A stretch of 64,000 bases of DNA from Inia geoffrensis (GCA_036417435.1 CM070907.1:59628001-59692000); one strand, 5' to 3'; shown: positions 24,285 to 36,544, numbered from the stretch's first letter. Notes: generated from the letters alone by a model not told the origin. Numbers and translations: made by a program.

Positions 24285-25215
24285 AGAAAGCTCCTGGCTA
24301 GTCCTAGTTTTTTTTGGAAGTTTTTTCCTATGAGTGCATATTTAGTTTTCTTAAATGCTTTTTTTATATCTATTGATATAGTCGTGTGGTTTTTCTTATT
24401 CAATATGCTAATAGGATAATTACACTGATGGACTTAATGTTGAACTTGTTTTCCATTCATGGAATGAGCAGCATTTTATAATGAAATATGATTTATTTTT
24501 ATATATCACTTTGATTTTCTAATATTTTGTCAAGGAGTATTTTCTCTCTGTTTACAAGAGATTTATTGGTCTGTATTATTCTAGTTATCTCCTTATCTGG
24601 TTTTGGTATTCAAGTACTACTTGGCACATAAAATGAGTTATTAAGTCATCCCTGTTCTTCTACTTTCTGGAAAATATTGTGAAATTTTCCATCATTTCCT
24701 ACTTAAATGTTTGGTAAAATTCAATGGTAAAACCATCTGGGGCTGTAGCTTTATAAAATTATTAGTCTTTTATTCATTGTCCTTAATAGATTTAAGGCTA
24801 TTTAGGTTATCTGTTTTTCCTCATGTAAATTCTAGTAGTTTGTATCTTTCAAGGGTTTGATACTTTTTATTCTAATTTATGAAATTTAATGGGATAGAGT
24901 TCCAAGTATTTATTTATAATCCTATTAATGGCCATGGGATCAGTAGAAATCCTCTCATTCATTTATGATATTGGTATTTTTCATCTTCTCTCTTTAAATC
25001 TTAATTAACCTGGCTAGTGTTTTATCAATTTTATTGCTCTGTTTAAGAAGCACTTTTGCTTTTGTTTATTTTCTCCATTGTTTTTTGGGTTTTAGCTTCA
25101 TTAATTTCTGCTATAATTTGTATTATTTTTCTTTGCTTGCTTTAGGCCTAAATTGATCTTCTATTTCTAGTTTTCCTATAGACTGTATTTGTCTTTTCTT
25201 GCCTCTTTGCATGCA
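24285..25215 (-). mobile_element. Old antisense L1 fragment (RT N-terminus and linker)
   Basis: Antisense L1 landmarks: 'aaatgctttttttatatcta', 'gatatagtcgtgtggttttt', 'ggtaaaaccatctggggctg' and 'cctggctagtgttttatcaa'. It is more diverged than the L1 before it. It may be the rest of the L1 at 13560-14285 and 21123-21243, split by insertions. Confidence 0.65.
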
Positions 25216-25234
25216 TACACATTTTTTCTGATGT

Positions 25235-25400
25235 TTAGAACAATAATTTACATAATAAGAGACTTTACTTCCCAAACAACCCCTTTAGGTAGTTATCATC
25301 TACATTTTACTAGTGACAAAACTGATAGAGCAGTTATTACTTCTTCCAGGCCACAGAGCCAGTGATTGAGAACACTTGATTATACTTCTAAACGTTTCTA
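25235..25400 (-). mobile_element. MIR SINE
   Basis: Antisense MIR pattern: 'atctacattttactagtgac', then aaactgatagagcag, a ccacagagccagtgatt region and a short tail. Confidence 0.65.
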
Positions 25401-25669
25401 AAGGCATTGTTTGTAAATATACTATTTTCCCTGTGAAAATATGTAAAGTTACTTAAGCTTGTGCACAAGTTTATCATCCTTCATAGTCTCTCATATCTTG
25501 AAAATGGGATAGCAATACTTACTTGTTTATATCCTTCAAGGAAATGCAATTTTAATATATATTTAATTGCTTTTATAAAACAAAATGGAAAATAGCATTT
25601 CTAATTTTTGTAAATATCTTTGAATATGTTTTAGGCAGCAAGTTTTATGGGAAATGACTGTCAAATTTA
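25401..25669. other. Unassigned AT-rich sequence
   Basis: Nothing recognised. Confidence 0.4.
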
Positions 25670-25875
25670 TCAGGTTTTCAATTCTGCCTCTCATTTACTA
25701 AATAATTAGACAAGTTTTTAAAATTCTCTCAATCTTAATTTTATTTTTTGAACAATGTGGATAACACCATCACCTCCCAGTGCTCTTGGGAATATCAAAT
25801 AATGAATGGATCTAGAAACGTATTATAAATTGTAAAAAACTCTACACAATAGCAAAAATTGTTATTTTTTATTAG
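25670..25875 (+). mobile_element. MIR SINE
   Basis: Sense MIR: 'caattctgcctctcatttac', then 'gaacaatgtggataacacca', 'cacctcccagtgctcttggg' and a final gcaaaaattgttatt. It lies on the opposite strand from the previous MIR. Confidence 0.6.
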
Positions 25876-26294
25876 GAAGAGTCTCTTCTACTTCAGCATT
25901 TCAAAGAGACACTTGTAAATTTTGCTCACATTTTAAAATGCTATCTTAATTTTCATTCAAGAAGTGTTTAGTTTCAGGGCTATGGGATTCACTAGGAAAA
26001 ACTGGCAAAGCACTTATTCTATAACATGAATAAATTTAGTCATAAAGTGAATTTGACAGTTGGTGATAATCTGTATTTCAGTGATGAATAATATTAATAA
26101 ATGAAACAGAAAGAATTTTTAAATCCATCTCCAGTTTCCTCTGTGTTTGTCTCCTTCTTTTTCATGTTTAATTTTTTGCTATTCATGAGTAAATGAAAAC
26201 ACCATTGTGTGGAATGATTCTGATAAAGTGAGGAATGGATAGGATAGATTTGAGGGATGGTATAAAAGGAAGTTTCAAAAGAACTTTATCAACT
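25876..26294. other. Unassigned sequence
   Basis: No feature recognised. Confidence 0.4.
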
Positions 26295-26632
26295 TTGTAG
26301 GCATTCAACAAATCAGAGTGCCAAACCCAAGATAATTTGTATGTATATTTTTTATTGAATGAAATATTATTTAAATTCCGTAGTGCTTTATAATTTTCAA
26401 AAGTTTCACACAGATGATTTCACATAATCCCATAATAACTCTTTTTTTCTGCCTACCCCTATATTGCTTCTCCCCTCTTCCCTCTCCCCACTGGTAATCT
26501 CTAGTTCATTCTCTATATGTGTGAGAACTTTTTTGTTGTATTCACTAGTTTGTCGTATTTTTTAAATTCCACATATAAGTGCAATATTTTGTAGGTATTC
26601 AACAAATCAACATGCCAAGCCCAAGAAATTTT
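26295..26632. repeat. Direct repeat pair, about 44 bp, 294 bp apart
   Basis: Copy 1 (26295-26338) and copy 2 (26589-26632) share ttGTAGG(c/t)ATTCAACAAATCA followed by a similar TGCCAA(a/g)CCCAAGA segment, with a few mismatches. Between them lie MIR-like sequence (about 26355-26440) and an L1 3' fragment. The arrangement looks like a local duplication or a very long target-site duplication. Confidence 0.75.
26445..26588 (-). mobile_element. L1 3'UTR fragment
   Basis: 'ccccactggtaatctctagt', then 'tcattctctatatgtgtgag' and 'aaattccacatataagtgca' are antisense L1MA-like 3'UTR and ORF2-end landmarks. About 145 bp. Confidence 0.65.
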
Positions 26633-26854
26633 ATATTTTTAATCTAAATGAGACAACAAGAGAGAATGATGAAGAATTCTGATTACTCTAGAAAATAAGA
26701 GGATGTTTTAAAAAATTGGTAGGCATTGAGAGCAAAGCACTTTTATTTGACAACTTCAATTTTGTTTTGTTTTGTTTTTAGAGATTTTTATTCAGGGCCT
26801 ACTGGTTGTCATAAATAATGGTAGCATCTTTGAATAATATACATATATGAGTAA

Positions 26855-27065
26855 AGGTCAATGAATATATAAGTACCCTGTACCAGACAGTGTTTTAATC
26901 ATTTTATGTGGGCCTTTCATGTACTCCTCAGAAAATTCCAAATTTAACAGTAGAGAAAAATAAAGGACAGAACAGTGAAATAATATTTTTTTTAAGATCT
27001 GGTAGATAATGAATGGAAGAGTTTGGGTTCTAATTCATATCTTTCTGCTTTCAAATCTTTACTAT
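26855..27065 (-). mobile_element. MIR SINE
   Basis: Antisense MIR: 'agtaccctgtaccagacagt', a ttttaatcattttatgtggg region, a degraded aggacagaacagtgaaataa part and 'gaatggaagagtttgggttc'. Confidence 0.6.
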
Positions 27066-28131
27066 TTCTAATGACTTTCTAATGATGTTTCAATCAATTA
27101 GAGAAGAAATAATAAACCAAAATTTATTATATTTATGGCAATATGAATGTAACATAAGATACTGATGAGACTCAGGCTGGATCTCAAGGAGAACCCAACT
27201 TTGGTTGAAAACTTACAGGAAAATAAAATCTTTAGGGAGGAGATGACATTGAGATATTTAACAGGAACTTAGGAAAGATAGGAAATCTAGGAAGTGTAAA
27301 TAACTGAATTTGACCTCAATATCAGAAATGGGGCTTTAGTTATCAATGACAGTAATTTTAATAGTCACATCATCAGAGAGAAGGAAAAAAAGATAATGTG
27401 TACATACTCTTCATTGAAATAAGGATGGTGTACCGAACATCTTGCATTTGGCTCTCAAGATCTGCTCTCCTCTCTTCTCATATTGTCACCTACTCCATGT
27501 TTCTTTGCCTTCCAGCTGGATTTGTCTAAGCAGATGACTTTATAGGGCTCTCTTTCTGGATATTGGTACCAATACCTTCCACTTATCCCTTTAGGCCTCG
27601 AGTTGGTAAGTCCTTGTAGTACAATATTTTTACAGTACTCCAACACTCACATCCTGTAAATAATTCCCTTTTAAATAAACACTCAAATAATCCAATTTCA
27701 AGTAGGCTACCTGTTTCTTATTGGAACCCTTCCTGACACAGATGGCTTTATGGAAAAAGTATTCAAATTGAAGAAAGTACAGAATTCAATAAATTGGGGT
27801 AAGAAGAGGAAAGTCTATATATGAATGCATGACCAGGACCAGAATAAATGTGACTTAGTGAAAGTACTTTGAAAAATAAAATGATTATTCAAACAATGAA
27901 GAATGAAGATGGTCATGACAACAGTGATGACAGGGACTATCTTGAGTTACCAGAAGCTGTGATCAGGGAAGGAAATGGCAAATCTAAAATCAAGTTTGGA
28001 ACCAGAAAAGGAACAGGATTTAAAACAGGGACTTTGACAAAGTTGATACAAGGTTACTGATAAAACATGTATCACAGAACCAAGAGGGAATGTTGTTAGA
28101 GATGATATAGGGGGGACATTTCTGGGTAGGA
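27066..28131. other. Unassigned sequence
   Basis: Contains a 63-codon + frame at 27869-28060 with acidic and Lys-rich stretches but no known domain and no homologue that I recognise. No repeat was identified. Confidence 0.35.
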
Positions 28132-28135
28132 GATG

Positions 28136-28587
28136 TGAAATAAAATTTATATTTTGTGGCAAGGAAGAAAAATTTAAACATAAAAATTTTTCGGTGCTCT
28201 TTGGCCTCCTTTCCCCATTCTACTTTGTATTGCATAGCTGCATTATGCATCAGCCAGACCTCCCTATCAGCAAAAATACCTGCTCAACCATGATGAGCGA
28301 CATTCTTCTAGCACCAGTAAGACAACGCTTTAAAAGATAACATTCCTTCTTGATCTTGTAAGAGGCCACAATGACGCTTAGATCTGGATTGTGTAAACTG
28401 TTAATAATACATCATCTAATGTACAGCCCTCAGTCTCAAAAAACTTATATAACTGTGTTGACTTTTAATGGCTGGAACAGTTCTTGGTGCTTTCTGAGAT
28501 GCTGTTCCTGAGTTTTAATACTGAATTTGGCTCTAATAAAATTTTCCATTTCTTTCTTAGATCGACTGATTAATTTTTTTGTCAACA
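28136..28587 (+). mobile_element. Solo LTR of an endogenous retrovirus (candidate)
   Basis: About 452 bp starting TG (TGAAATAAAA) and ending CA (GTCAACA), flanked by a 4-bp duplication GATG at 28132-28135 and 28588-28591. Internal order fits an LTR: a TATA-like TTATATA at about 28445-28451, then an AATAAA polyadenylation signal at 28535-28540 about 50 bp before the 3' end. No retroviral coding sequence flanks it, so it is probably the product of LTR-LTR recombination. A class I (gamma-like) origin is a guess from its layout. Confidence 0.55.
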
Positions 28588-28591
28588 GATG

Positions 28592-29374
28592 TCAATATTT
28601 CATACTGGCTTTTTAGAAATACTTTATGAGACTGGGCTTCCTGTTAGCTGAGGACTGCTGTCACCTTAGTCATGCACCTATTTTATGGCACAGAATTGTG
28701 ACGGTAAAAGCTGATTGGTAGAAAATAAATGTGATACTGTGGTGGTGATGGGGTAATAGTGGTGGTACGATTCAGAATGATGGTGAAGAAAGCTGTAGTG
28801 TCAGAGATGAAAGATGTGGCAAGACTGGATTAAAACTTTAGTGAGAGAGAATTAGGAGAGGTATTCAGATAGTTGATGTGGAAGCAGGTTACAGAACCAA
28901 AAAGAGTGCTTGAGTCATTTCTATTTCTTTATAATTATAGAATGATAGAAATACAAGTTGAGCATTCAGTTGAGAATGTACAACTGATGAGCACAGTGAC
29001 ACTGAACTAAGATTACAGCCGTCACTAAAGTGAATAAACGAATTTGATAAAATTGCCAACACTTCATCATGTTATCTGGGTCTGTAATTTCCTGCCTTTT
29101 CACTCGATAGTGATAAGACACATCACACACTGCATTAATGCTACGAAATGTGCTCTTTTTCATTTTGCTGATTCAGTAGCTCAGAAAACTATTACTCTCC
29201 CTAGCTATGTCTTGCTCAGAGAAACTAAGCCCTCCTTGGAAGAATTCATTTTTGAACATAAAATTCACAATCTTATACAAGAATACTCAGAGTTATGACT
29301 AGGTTTTATCTGTAATATATTTTATAAGGTGATAGTTTAGAGTTTGAACACACAACTTTCTCCAAGAAAGAGAT
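28592..29374. other. Unassigned sequence
   Basis: Nothing firm. An 84-codon + frame at 29044-29298 has no recognisable domain. Confidence 0.35.
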
Positions 29375-29640
29375 AAAATTAGCATTCATTAAGCACTTAT
29401 AATATGCATTGTTCTGGGCTAGGTATACTACTTGTACTATTTTAATCTTTCTAATACTTTAATCATGTAATATTCATCAATGGGGCAGCCATTCAGATTG
29501 CATAATGCCCATACTGTACTGGCCATTAAATAATTTGTTAACTCAAGCCTTTGGAGATAGATATTAGCTTTATCTCATTCTAATAATAGTGAAGTACAGA
29601 GAAGTTTAAAAATATATACTTGTCATACAGAGAGAAATTG
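29375..29640 (-). mobile_element. MIR/L2-like relic, split
   Basis: 'agcattcattaagcacttat' with a 'tgcattgttctgggctaggt' area is the antisense start. After about 90 bp of foreign sequence (29468-29550), 'agatattagctttatctcat' and 'agtgaagtacagagaagttt' continue the same pattern. Confidence 0.55.
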
Positions 29641-29714
29641 ATGATTGAAGGAATCATTAAACATTGAGGCCAGCCCACAAAACTTCCCTATCCTACAGTG
29701 TGGCTGAAATTAGT

Positions 29715-29830
29715 TGAAACATTAGGCATTTACTCCATTTCAGACACAATGCTAGGTGGGATAAACATAAGTGAGAGAGAAACTCTGGCCATAGAAAAAT
29801 ATAAAGTCCTTAAGACCAAAAGCAATTATA
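29715..29830 (-). mobile_element. L2 LINE 3' end
   Basis: 'ggcatttactccatttcaga', 'cacaatgctaggtgggataa' and 'aactctggccatagaaaaat' fit the reverse complement of the L2 3' end (gcctactatgtgccaggcac type). Confidence 0.5.
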
Positions 29831-31035
29831 TAATTTTCAGCTGTAGAACAGATTAAGTAGGCTTTGGAGTCTATCCTGGAATAGTTATCCAACATCTCAG
29901 GTTTTATTAAAATCTCAGGCAGCACCTCAGAAGAGGAAAGGACTAGGAAAATAACATTTACTAACTGTGGCAAACAGTTTTATAATTTTATAATCATATG
30001 AATTGAAAGGATAGCTTATAACAGTGCTTCCCATACATGTTCACATTGTGGCACATAGAAAAAAAAACAATATTTGTACAGCATTATTTGAGAAAACTGG
30101 AAGGCATTACATGAGGCTTGATTTTTTAACTAATAAATTTATATTACATTAATAGGAACAGAAAATAAAATATTATAAAATATTAGATATTAAACCTCAA
30201 CATTTTTCACATTTTGACAAGAAACTTGAATTTATTACTGTGAATATAACTGTAGCAGGTATTTTTATATATAAAATTTTATAACTTTTAAAAATAATTT
30301 ATGCTTTAAATGGTTACATAAAATTCCAGATCAAGCTATTTTAAAATTAATTTAAAAAACTAAAGAATGTACTTGGTTTATTTAATCAAATGATGCAAAA
30401 GTGTTATAAAAATATACAGTTGTTTTCTAACCCATATATTCCTAATACATTGATTAGCTCTCCCAAAGGCAAGCTCTTTCAACTCTTTTAAAATAATGTG
30501 TTTACAGTGCTTTATTTTCATTCACAAACTTTAGAAATTATCTTTTGGATTCCTATTGAAGTACATGTGAATTTATCTCTCTTAAAACTGAATCCTTTTT
30601 GTTTCCCATCTCCCATTGTTCCAATAACATTATTAATTTCTTATTTATATCATAGAGGTGGTATTTACAATATTATCCTTATGAAAGATTATTCATAAAC
30701 TGAGCATTTAGTATATTTGATTATATTTCCTTTCTTTTTGTTTTTTTGAAAGCAAATATTTGTCTTCTTGTTTACTTGGTTATTTTGTTTGTCCTCTTCC
30801 TATATGTTCTAAAGCCTCTCACTACAATTTTCCACAAAGTCAATCTTATGTAATCCATCATTTCCTGTTTTTTCTTGGAAACTTTCCTCTTAGAGATTCT
30901 CTTCTCAGGAACAAGTGCTCACTAGTCCTGCCACACAGCTTGGCTGTCTTTTGATCACAGTGAGGTTGTCTGCACTGGCCTCAGTTTTCACTGAGCTTAT
31001 GTTTGTCTCTTATACAATTAGTATCAAGTAGGATT
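29831..31035. other. Unassigned AT-rich sequence
   Basis: A run near 30020-30120 (gtgcttcccatacatg...ggcacatag) hints at an old DNA transposon end, but this is too weak to call. Otherwise nothing recognised. Confidence 0.35.
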
Positions 31036-31495
31036 CAAAATATGTATTTTTTATTGGGATAAAAAACACATAAAATTTAACATCTTAATAATTTTGAGTG
31101 TATAGTATGGTAGTGCTAACTATGTGCACACTGTTGTGCAGCAGGTCTCTAGAATTTTTCATCTTGCAGAACTGAAATTCTATACCCATAGAACAACAAC
31201 TTCCCTTTTTATCTTCCCCCAGCCCCTGGAAACCATTATACTTTCCATTTCTAAGAGTTTGATTTTTCTAAAACCCTCATATAAGTGGAATCATGCAGTA
31301 TTTGTCTTTTTGTGACTGGCTTACTTCACTTAGCATAATGTACTCAAGCTTCATCCATGCTGTAGCATATGACAGGATTTCCTTGTTTGTAAGGATAAAT
31401 AATATCCTTTGTATGAATATACCACATATTCTTTATCCTTTTATCCATGGATGGACAATTATTTTGCTTCCACATCATGTTTATTGTGAATCATC

Positions 31496-32015
31496 TGTTA
31501 CTGAGTCCAAGCTCCTACCATTTGCCACACAACAGGTCAATAAATCAAGAAACAAATTGTTGGGGCAAGGAATAGCAACTTTATTTGGAAAGCCAGCAGA
31601 CTGAGAGAATGGTGGACTAGTGTCCCTAAGAACCATCCTGCTGGGGTTTGGATGCTAGTTTCTTTTATAGAACAAAGAAGGGGTAGATGAGGAGAAGAAG
31701 TAAAAAAGACCACAAATTGCTGCATATTTTTGCTGGTTCTAGCTAGTCTCCTGAGGGGATATGTTAATGTCGTCTTTCCTGCAGCCATTCACAGGTGGGC
31801 TTAGTCATGATGTTTCCTGTGAGCTTAAACAAAGGTATTTTAGTTTAACACTCAGGCATGGGAGGCAGGGTTCCTGGAGATGGGCCATTATGTATACTTT
31901 AAGCTATAGGCAACATCCATTTAGTGATTAACTTGTAGCAAAAGCAATAGAATACATGGGTTAAAGTAAAAGAAACAGATCCAGTGTGGAGTCAGTTTTA
32001 TTCTTCTCTATTACA
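31496..32015 (-). mobile_element. Solo LTR of an endogenous retrovirus
   Basis: A 520-bp element, TG...CA on either strand, inserted in old L1 sequence. On the minus strand it has a TATA box TATAAAAG (31662-31669), a polyadenylation signal AATAAA (31580-31585) about 80 bp downstream, and an end reading GGACTCAGTAACA. The flanking 4 bp are CATC (31492-31495) and CATG (32016-32019), a near-match duplication. The layout resembles class I (ERV1) LTRs of cetartiodactyls. No internal retroviral genes remain. Confidence 0.75.
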
Positions 32016-32537
32016 CATGCTACATTGAACATGGGTGTGCAAATATCTTTTCAAGATCCTGTTTACAATTCTTCTGGATGTATACTGAGCAGTGGGATTG
32101 TTTTATCACATGGTAATTTTATTTTTAGTTTTCTGAGGAACCTACATATTGTTTTCCATAATGGTTGCACCATTTTAAAATCCCACTGGCATTGCACAAG
32201 GGTTCCAATTTCTCCACATCCTTGTCAACACTTGTTATTTTCTTTCATTGTGGCCATCTTCAGGGTATAAGCTTACGTCTCATTGTGGTTTTGATTTGCA
32301 TTTCCCTAATGATTAATAATGTTGAGTATCTTTTCATATATTTGTTGGCCATTTGCATATCTTCTTTGGAGAAATGTCTAATCAAGTCCTTTGCCCATTT
32401 TTTCAATCAGATTGTTTTTGTTTAGTTATAGGTGTTCTTTTTGTATTCTGGATATAAATCCCTTATCAGATAAACAGCTTACAAATATTTCCTACAATCT
32501 CATAGGTTGCCTTTTTACTCTGCTGATTGTTTCCTTT

Positions 32538-32903
32538 TTTTTTTTTACATAACTCTTTTTTATAAATATTTATTAATTTATTTTTTGGCTGCATTGGGTC
32601 TTCACTGCTGTGCGTGGGCTTTCTTTAGTTGCGGTGAGCGGGGTCTACTCTTCGTTGCAATGCATGGGCTTCTCATTGCAGTGGCTTCTCATTGCGGAGC
32701 ACGGGCTCTAGGCACACGGGCTTCAGTAGTTGCAGCATGCAGGCTCAGTAGTTGTGGCTCATGGGCTTGAGATCACAGGCTCAGTAGTTGTGGCTCGCGG
32801 GCTTAGTTGCTCCACAGCATGTGGGATCTTCCGGACCAGGGATCGAACCCTTGTCCCCTGCATTGGCAGGTGGATTCTTAACCACTGCACCACTAGGGAA
32901 GTC
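32538..32903 (-). mobile_element. Long CHR-related SINE
   Basis: About 366 bp, with a T-rich side at 32538 and the head complement CTAGGGAAGTC at the right. The middle carries repeated 'ttgtggctc...gggcttcagtagttg' units. Perfect 15-bp target-site duplications CTGATTGTTTCCTTT lie at 32523-32537 and 32904-32918. It is related to the shorter CHR SINEs through its tRNA-like head (GATCGAACCC region). Confidence 0.93.
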
Positions 32904-33324
32904 CTGATTGTTTCCTTTGCTATGCAGTTTTTAATTTGGTATAATCTCATTAGTCTACTTTCTTTTGTGGCCTGTGCTTTACGTATTGTATCCAAGAAAT
33001 CAATGTCAAATCTAATGTCAGGAAGCCTCTCCCCTATGTTGTCTTCTAAGAGTTGTATAGTTTCAGGTGTTACATTTAGGTCGCATACATTTTGAGGGAA
33101 TTTTTGTTTATGATGTAAGGTAAAGATCCAATTTCATTCTTTTGCAATTAGATACCTGGATTTCCCACTTCATTTGTTAAAGAGACTGTCCTTTCCCCAC
33201 TGTGTAGCTTTGGCACCCTTTACAAAGATCATTTGAACACTTGAATGTTTGAGGGCTTATTTCTGGGCTCTCTATTCTGTTCCATTAATCTATATGTTTG
33301 TCTTTATGCCAGTACCATACTATT

Positions 33325-36300
33325 ATTTTTTTATTGAAGTATAGTTGATTTAAAATTTTGTGTCAGTTACTGGTGTGTAGCAAAGTACACCATATATATA
33401 TATTCATATTTATATATAGTAGTTTGTATCTGCTAATCTCAAATTTCTCACTTATACCTCCCCTGGTTTCCCATTTGGTAACCATAAGTTTGTTTTCTCT
33501 GTCTGTGAGTCTGTTTCTGTTTAGTAAATAAGATCATTTGTATCATTTTTTTGGATTCCACATATAAGCAATATCATATGATATTTGTCATTCTCTGTTT
33601 GACTTACTTCACTTAGTATAATAATCTCTAGGACCATCCAAGTTGCTACAAATGGCATTATTTCATTCTTTTTTATGGCTGAGTAGTATTCCATTGTATA
33701 GATGTACCACATCTTGTTTATCCACTCATCTATCAACGGACACTTAGGTTGCTTCCATGTCTTGACAATTGTAAATAGTGCTGCACTGAACACTGGGGTG
33801 CAGTATCTTTTTGAATTATAGTTTTCTCTTGATATATACAGAGGATTGGGATTGCTAGATAATATGGTAGCTCTATTTTAGTTTTTTAAGGAACCTCCAT
33901 ACTGTTTTCCATAGGAGCTGTATGAATTTACATTCCCACCAACAATGTAGGAGGGTTCCCTTTTCTCCACACCCTTTCCAACATTTATTGTTTGTAGACT
34001 TTTTGATGATGGCCATTTTGACCAGTTTAAGGTGACATCTCTTTGTAGTTTTGATTTGCATTTCTCTAATAAGTAGCAATGTTGAGTATCTTCTCATGTG
34101 CCTCTTGGCCATCAGTATGTCTTCTTTGGAGAAATGTCTATTTAGGTCTTCTGACCATTTTTTGATTGACTTGTTTTGTTTGTTTGTTTGTGATATTGAA
34201 CTGTATGAGCTGTTTGTATATTTTGGAAATTAAGCCCTTGTCAGTCACATCATTTGCAAATATTTTCTCTCATTCCATAGGTTGTCTTTTCATTTTATTT
34301 TTTATTTCCTTTGCTGTGTAGAAGCCTATAAGTTTGATAAGGTCCCACTTGTTTATTTTTGCTTTTATTTCTGTTGGCTTGGGAGACTGACCTAAGAAAA
34401 CATTGCTACATAGCAATTTATGCCAGAGAATATTTTGTCTATGTTTTCTTATAGGAACTTTATGATGTTATGTCTTATATCTAAGTTTTTAAGCCATTTT
34501 GAGTTTATTTTTGTGTATTGTGTGAGTGTTCTAACTTCACTGATTTACATGCAGCTGTGCAGCTTTCCCAACACCACTTGCTGAAGAGACTGTCTTTTCT
34601 CCATTGTATATTCTTGCCTCTTTGTTGAAGATTGATTGATCCTAAGTGTGTGGGTTTATTTCTGGGCTCTCTTATTATTTTCCATTGATCCATATGTCTG
34701 TTTTTGTGCCAATACCACACTGTTTTGATTACTGTAGCTTTTTAGTATTGTCTGAAGACTGGGAGGATTATGCCTCCTGCTTTGTTCTTTTTTCTCAGGA
34801 TTGCTTTGGCAATTTTGGGTCTTTTGTGGTTCCACAATTTTAGGATTATTTTAGGATTATTTGTACCAATTCTGTGGAAAGTGTTATGGGTAATTTGATA
34901 GGGATTGCATTAAATCTGTAGATTGCTTTGGGTAGTATGGCCATTTTAACAATATTAACTTTTCCAATCCAAGAGCATGGGATATCTTTCCATTTCTTTG
35001 AATGATCTTCAATTTCCTTTATCAGTGTTTTATAGTCTTGAGCACTTAAGTCTTTCACTTCCTTGGTCAGGTTCATTCCTAAGTGTTTTATTTTATTTTT
35101 GATGTGATTTTAAAGGAATTTTTTTCTTTCCTTTTCTGATATGTCATCATTAGTGTAAAGAAATGCAACTGATTTCTGTATGTTAATCTTGTATCCTGCT
35201 GCCTTGCTGAGTTCCTTTATCAGTTCTAGTAGTTTTTGTGTGGAGTCTTTAGGGTTTTCTATATATAGTATCATGTCATCTGCATATAATGACAATTTTA
35301 CCTCTTCTCTTCCAATTTGGATATGTTTTATTTCTTTGTCTTGTCTGAATGCTGTGGCTAGGACTTCTAATATTGTGTTGAATAGAAATGGCAAAATGGG
35401 CATCTTTGTCTTGTTCCAGATTTTAGTGAAAAGTCTTTCAGCTTTTCACCATTGAGTAGTATGTTGGCTGTGGGTTTGTCATAAATAGCTTTTATCATGT
35501 TGAGATATGTCCCCTCTATACCCACTTTGATAAGAGTTTTTATCATGAATGGATGTTGAATTTTATCAAATGCTTTTTTCTGCATCTATTGAGATGATCA
35601 TGTGGTTTTTGTCTTTTGTTGATGTGGTGTATCACATGGATTTGCACATGTTGAATCATCTTTGTGACTCTGGGATGAATTCAACTTGATCACGGTGTAT
35701 GATCCTATTTATATGTTGTTGCATTTGGTTTGCTAATATTTTGTTGAGGATTTTTGCATCTATATTCATCAAAGATATTGGCTTGTAACATTCTTTTTTG
35801 GTAGTGTCTTTGTCTGGTTTTGGTATCAAGGTGATGGTGGCTTCACAGAATGACTTTGGGAGTGTTCCCTCCTCTTCAATCTTTTGGAAGAGTTCTTCAT
35901 TGTATGTTTGGTAGAACTCCCCAGTGAAGACATTTGGTCCTGGACTTCTGTTTGCTGGGAGTATGTTCTTTTTTTTTTTTTTTTAAATTACAGATTCTAT
36001 TTCACTTCTGGTGATCAGTCTGTGCAAATTATAAATTTCTTCTTGATTCAGTTTTGGTGGGCTGTATATTTCTAGATACTTGTTCATTTCTTCTAGGTTG
36101 TCCAATTTGTTGGCCTATAATTGTTCATAGCATTCTCTTATGGTATTTGTGTATTTCTGTGGTATCAGTTGTTATTCTACTCTTTAATTTCTTGCTTTGT
36201 TTATTTGGGTCTTCTCTTTTCTTCTTGGTGAGCCTGGCCAGAGGTTTGCCAATTTTGTTTATCCTTTCAAAACACCAGCTCTTGGTTTTATTGATTTTTT

Positions 36301-36465
36301 TTCTATTGTTTGTTAATCTCTATTTTATTTATTTCCTCTCCAATCCTTATTATTTTCTTCCTTCTGCTGACATTAGGTTTTGTTTTTTCTTCTTTTTCTA
36401 ATTCTTTTAGATAGTAGTTTAGGTTATTTATCTGAGATTTTTCTTGTTTTTTGAGGAAGGCCTAT
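33325..36465 (-). mobile_element. 5'-truncated antisense L1
   Basis: The 3'UTR (33325-33560) is of the older 'attgaagtatagttgattta' type. ORF2 runs antisense through the Cys-rich end (34112-33873, [16 protein letters not shown]), RT (35585-34846, including [15 protein letters not shown]) and the RT N-terminal region, and stops in the EN-RT linker near 36465. The endonuclease is missing. Frames are broken by many stops. The longest uninterrupted piece is 97 residues (35403-35110). Confidence 0.88.
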
Positions 36466-36544
36466 ACAGGCATTTTAGATGTGAAATTTTTCATGGTAAT
36501 TCTGGGACCAAAACTACTTCTGTCTTATGGTTCTGCCATTCTTT
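36466..36544. other. Short unassigned spacer
   Basis: Nothing recognised between the L1 and the DNA transposon. Confidence 0.4.

Larger units (their letters stand above)
31036..33324 (-). mobile_element. Old antisense L1 (L1MB/L1MC-like), interrupted
   Basis: Antisense 3'UTR (tttttattgggataaaaaac; gtgcacactgttgtgcagca) passes into the ORF2 C-terminal region (ataagtggaatcatgcagta; ttatccatggatggacaatt). It resumes after an LTR at 32016 and after a SINE at 32919, running to 'atgccagtaccatactatta'. A younger L1 abuts at 33325 and no continuation is visible beyond 36465. Confidence 0.75.

Noticed and set aside
27869..28060. 63-codon Lys/Asp-rich frame as a gene
   Set aside because: Short, no recognisable family and no supporting signals.
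29044..29298. 84-codon + frame
   Set aside because: No domain and no paralogue; likely chance.
30020..30130. Possible DNA transposon end (gtgcttcccatacatg...)
   Set aside because: Similarity to hAT-type ends was too weak and no inverted terminal repeats were found.
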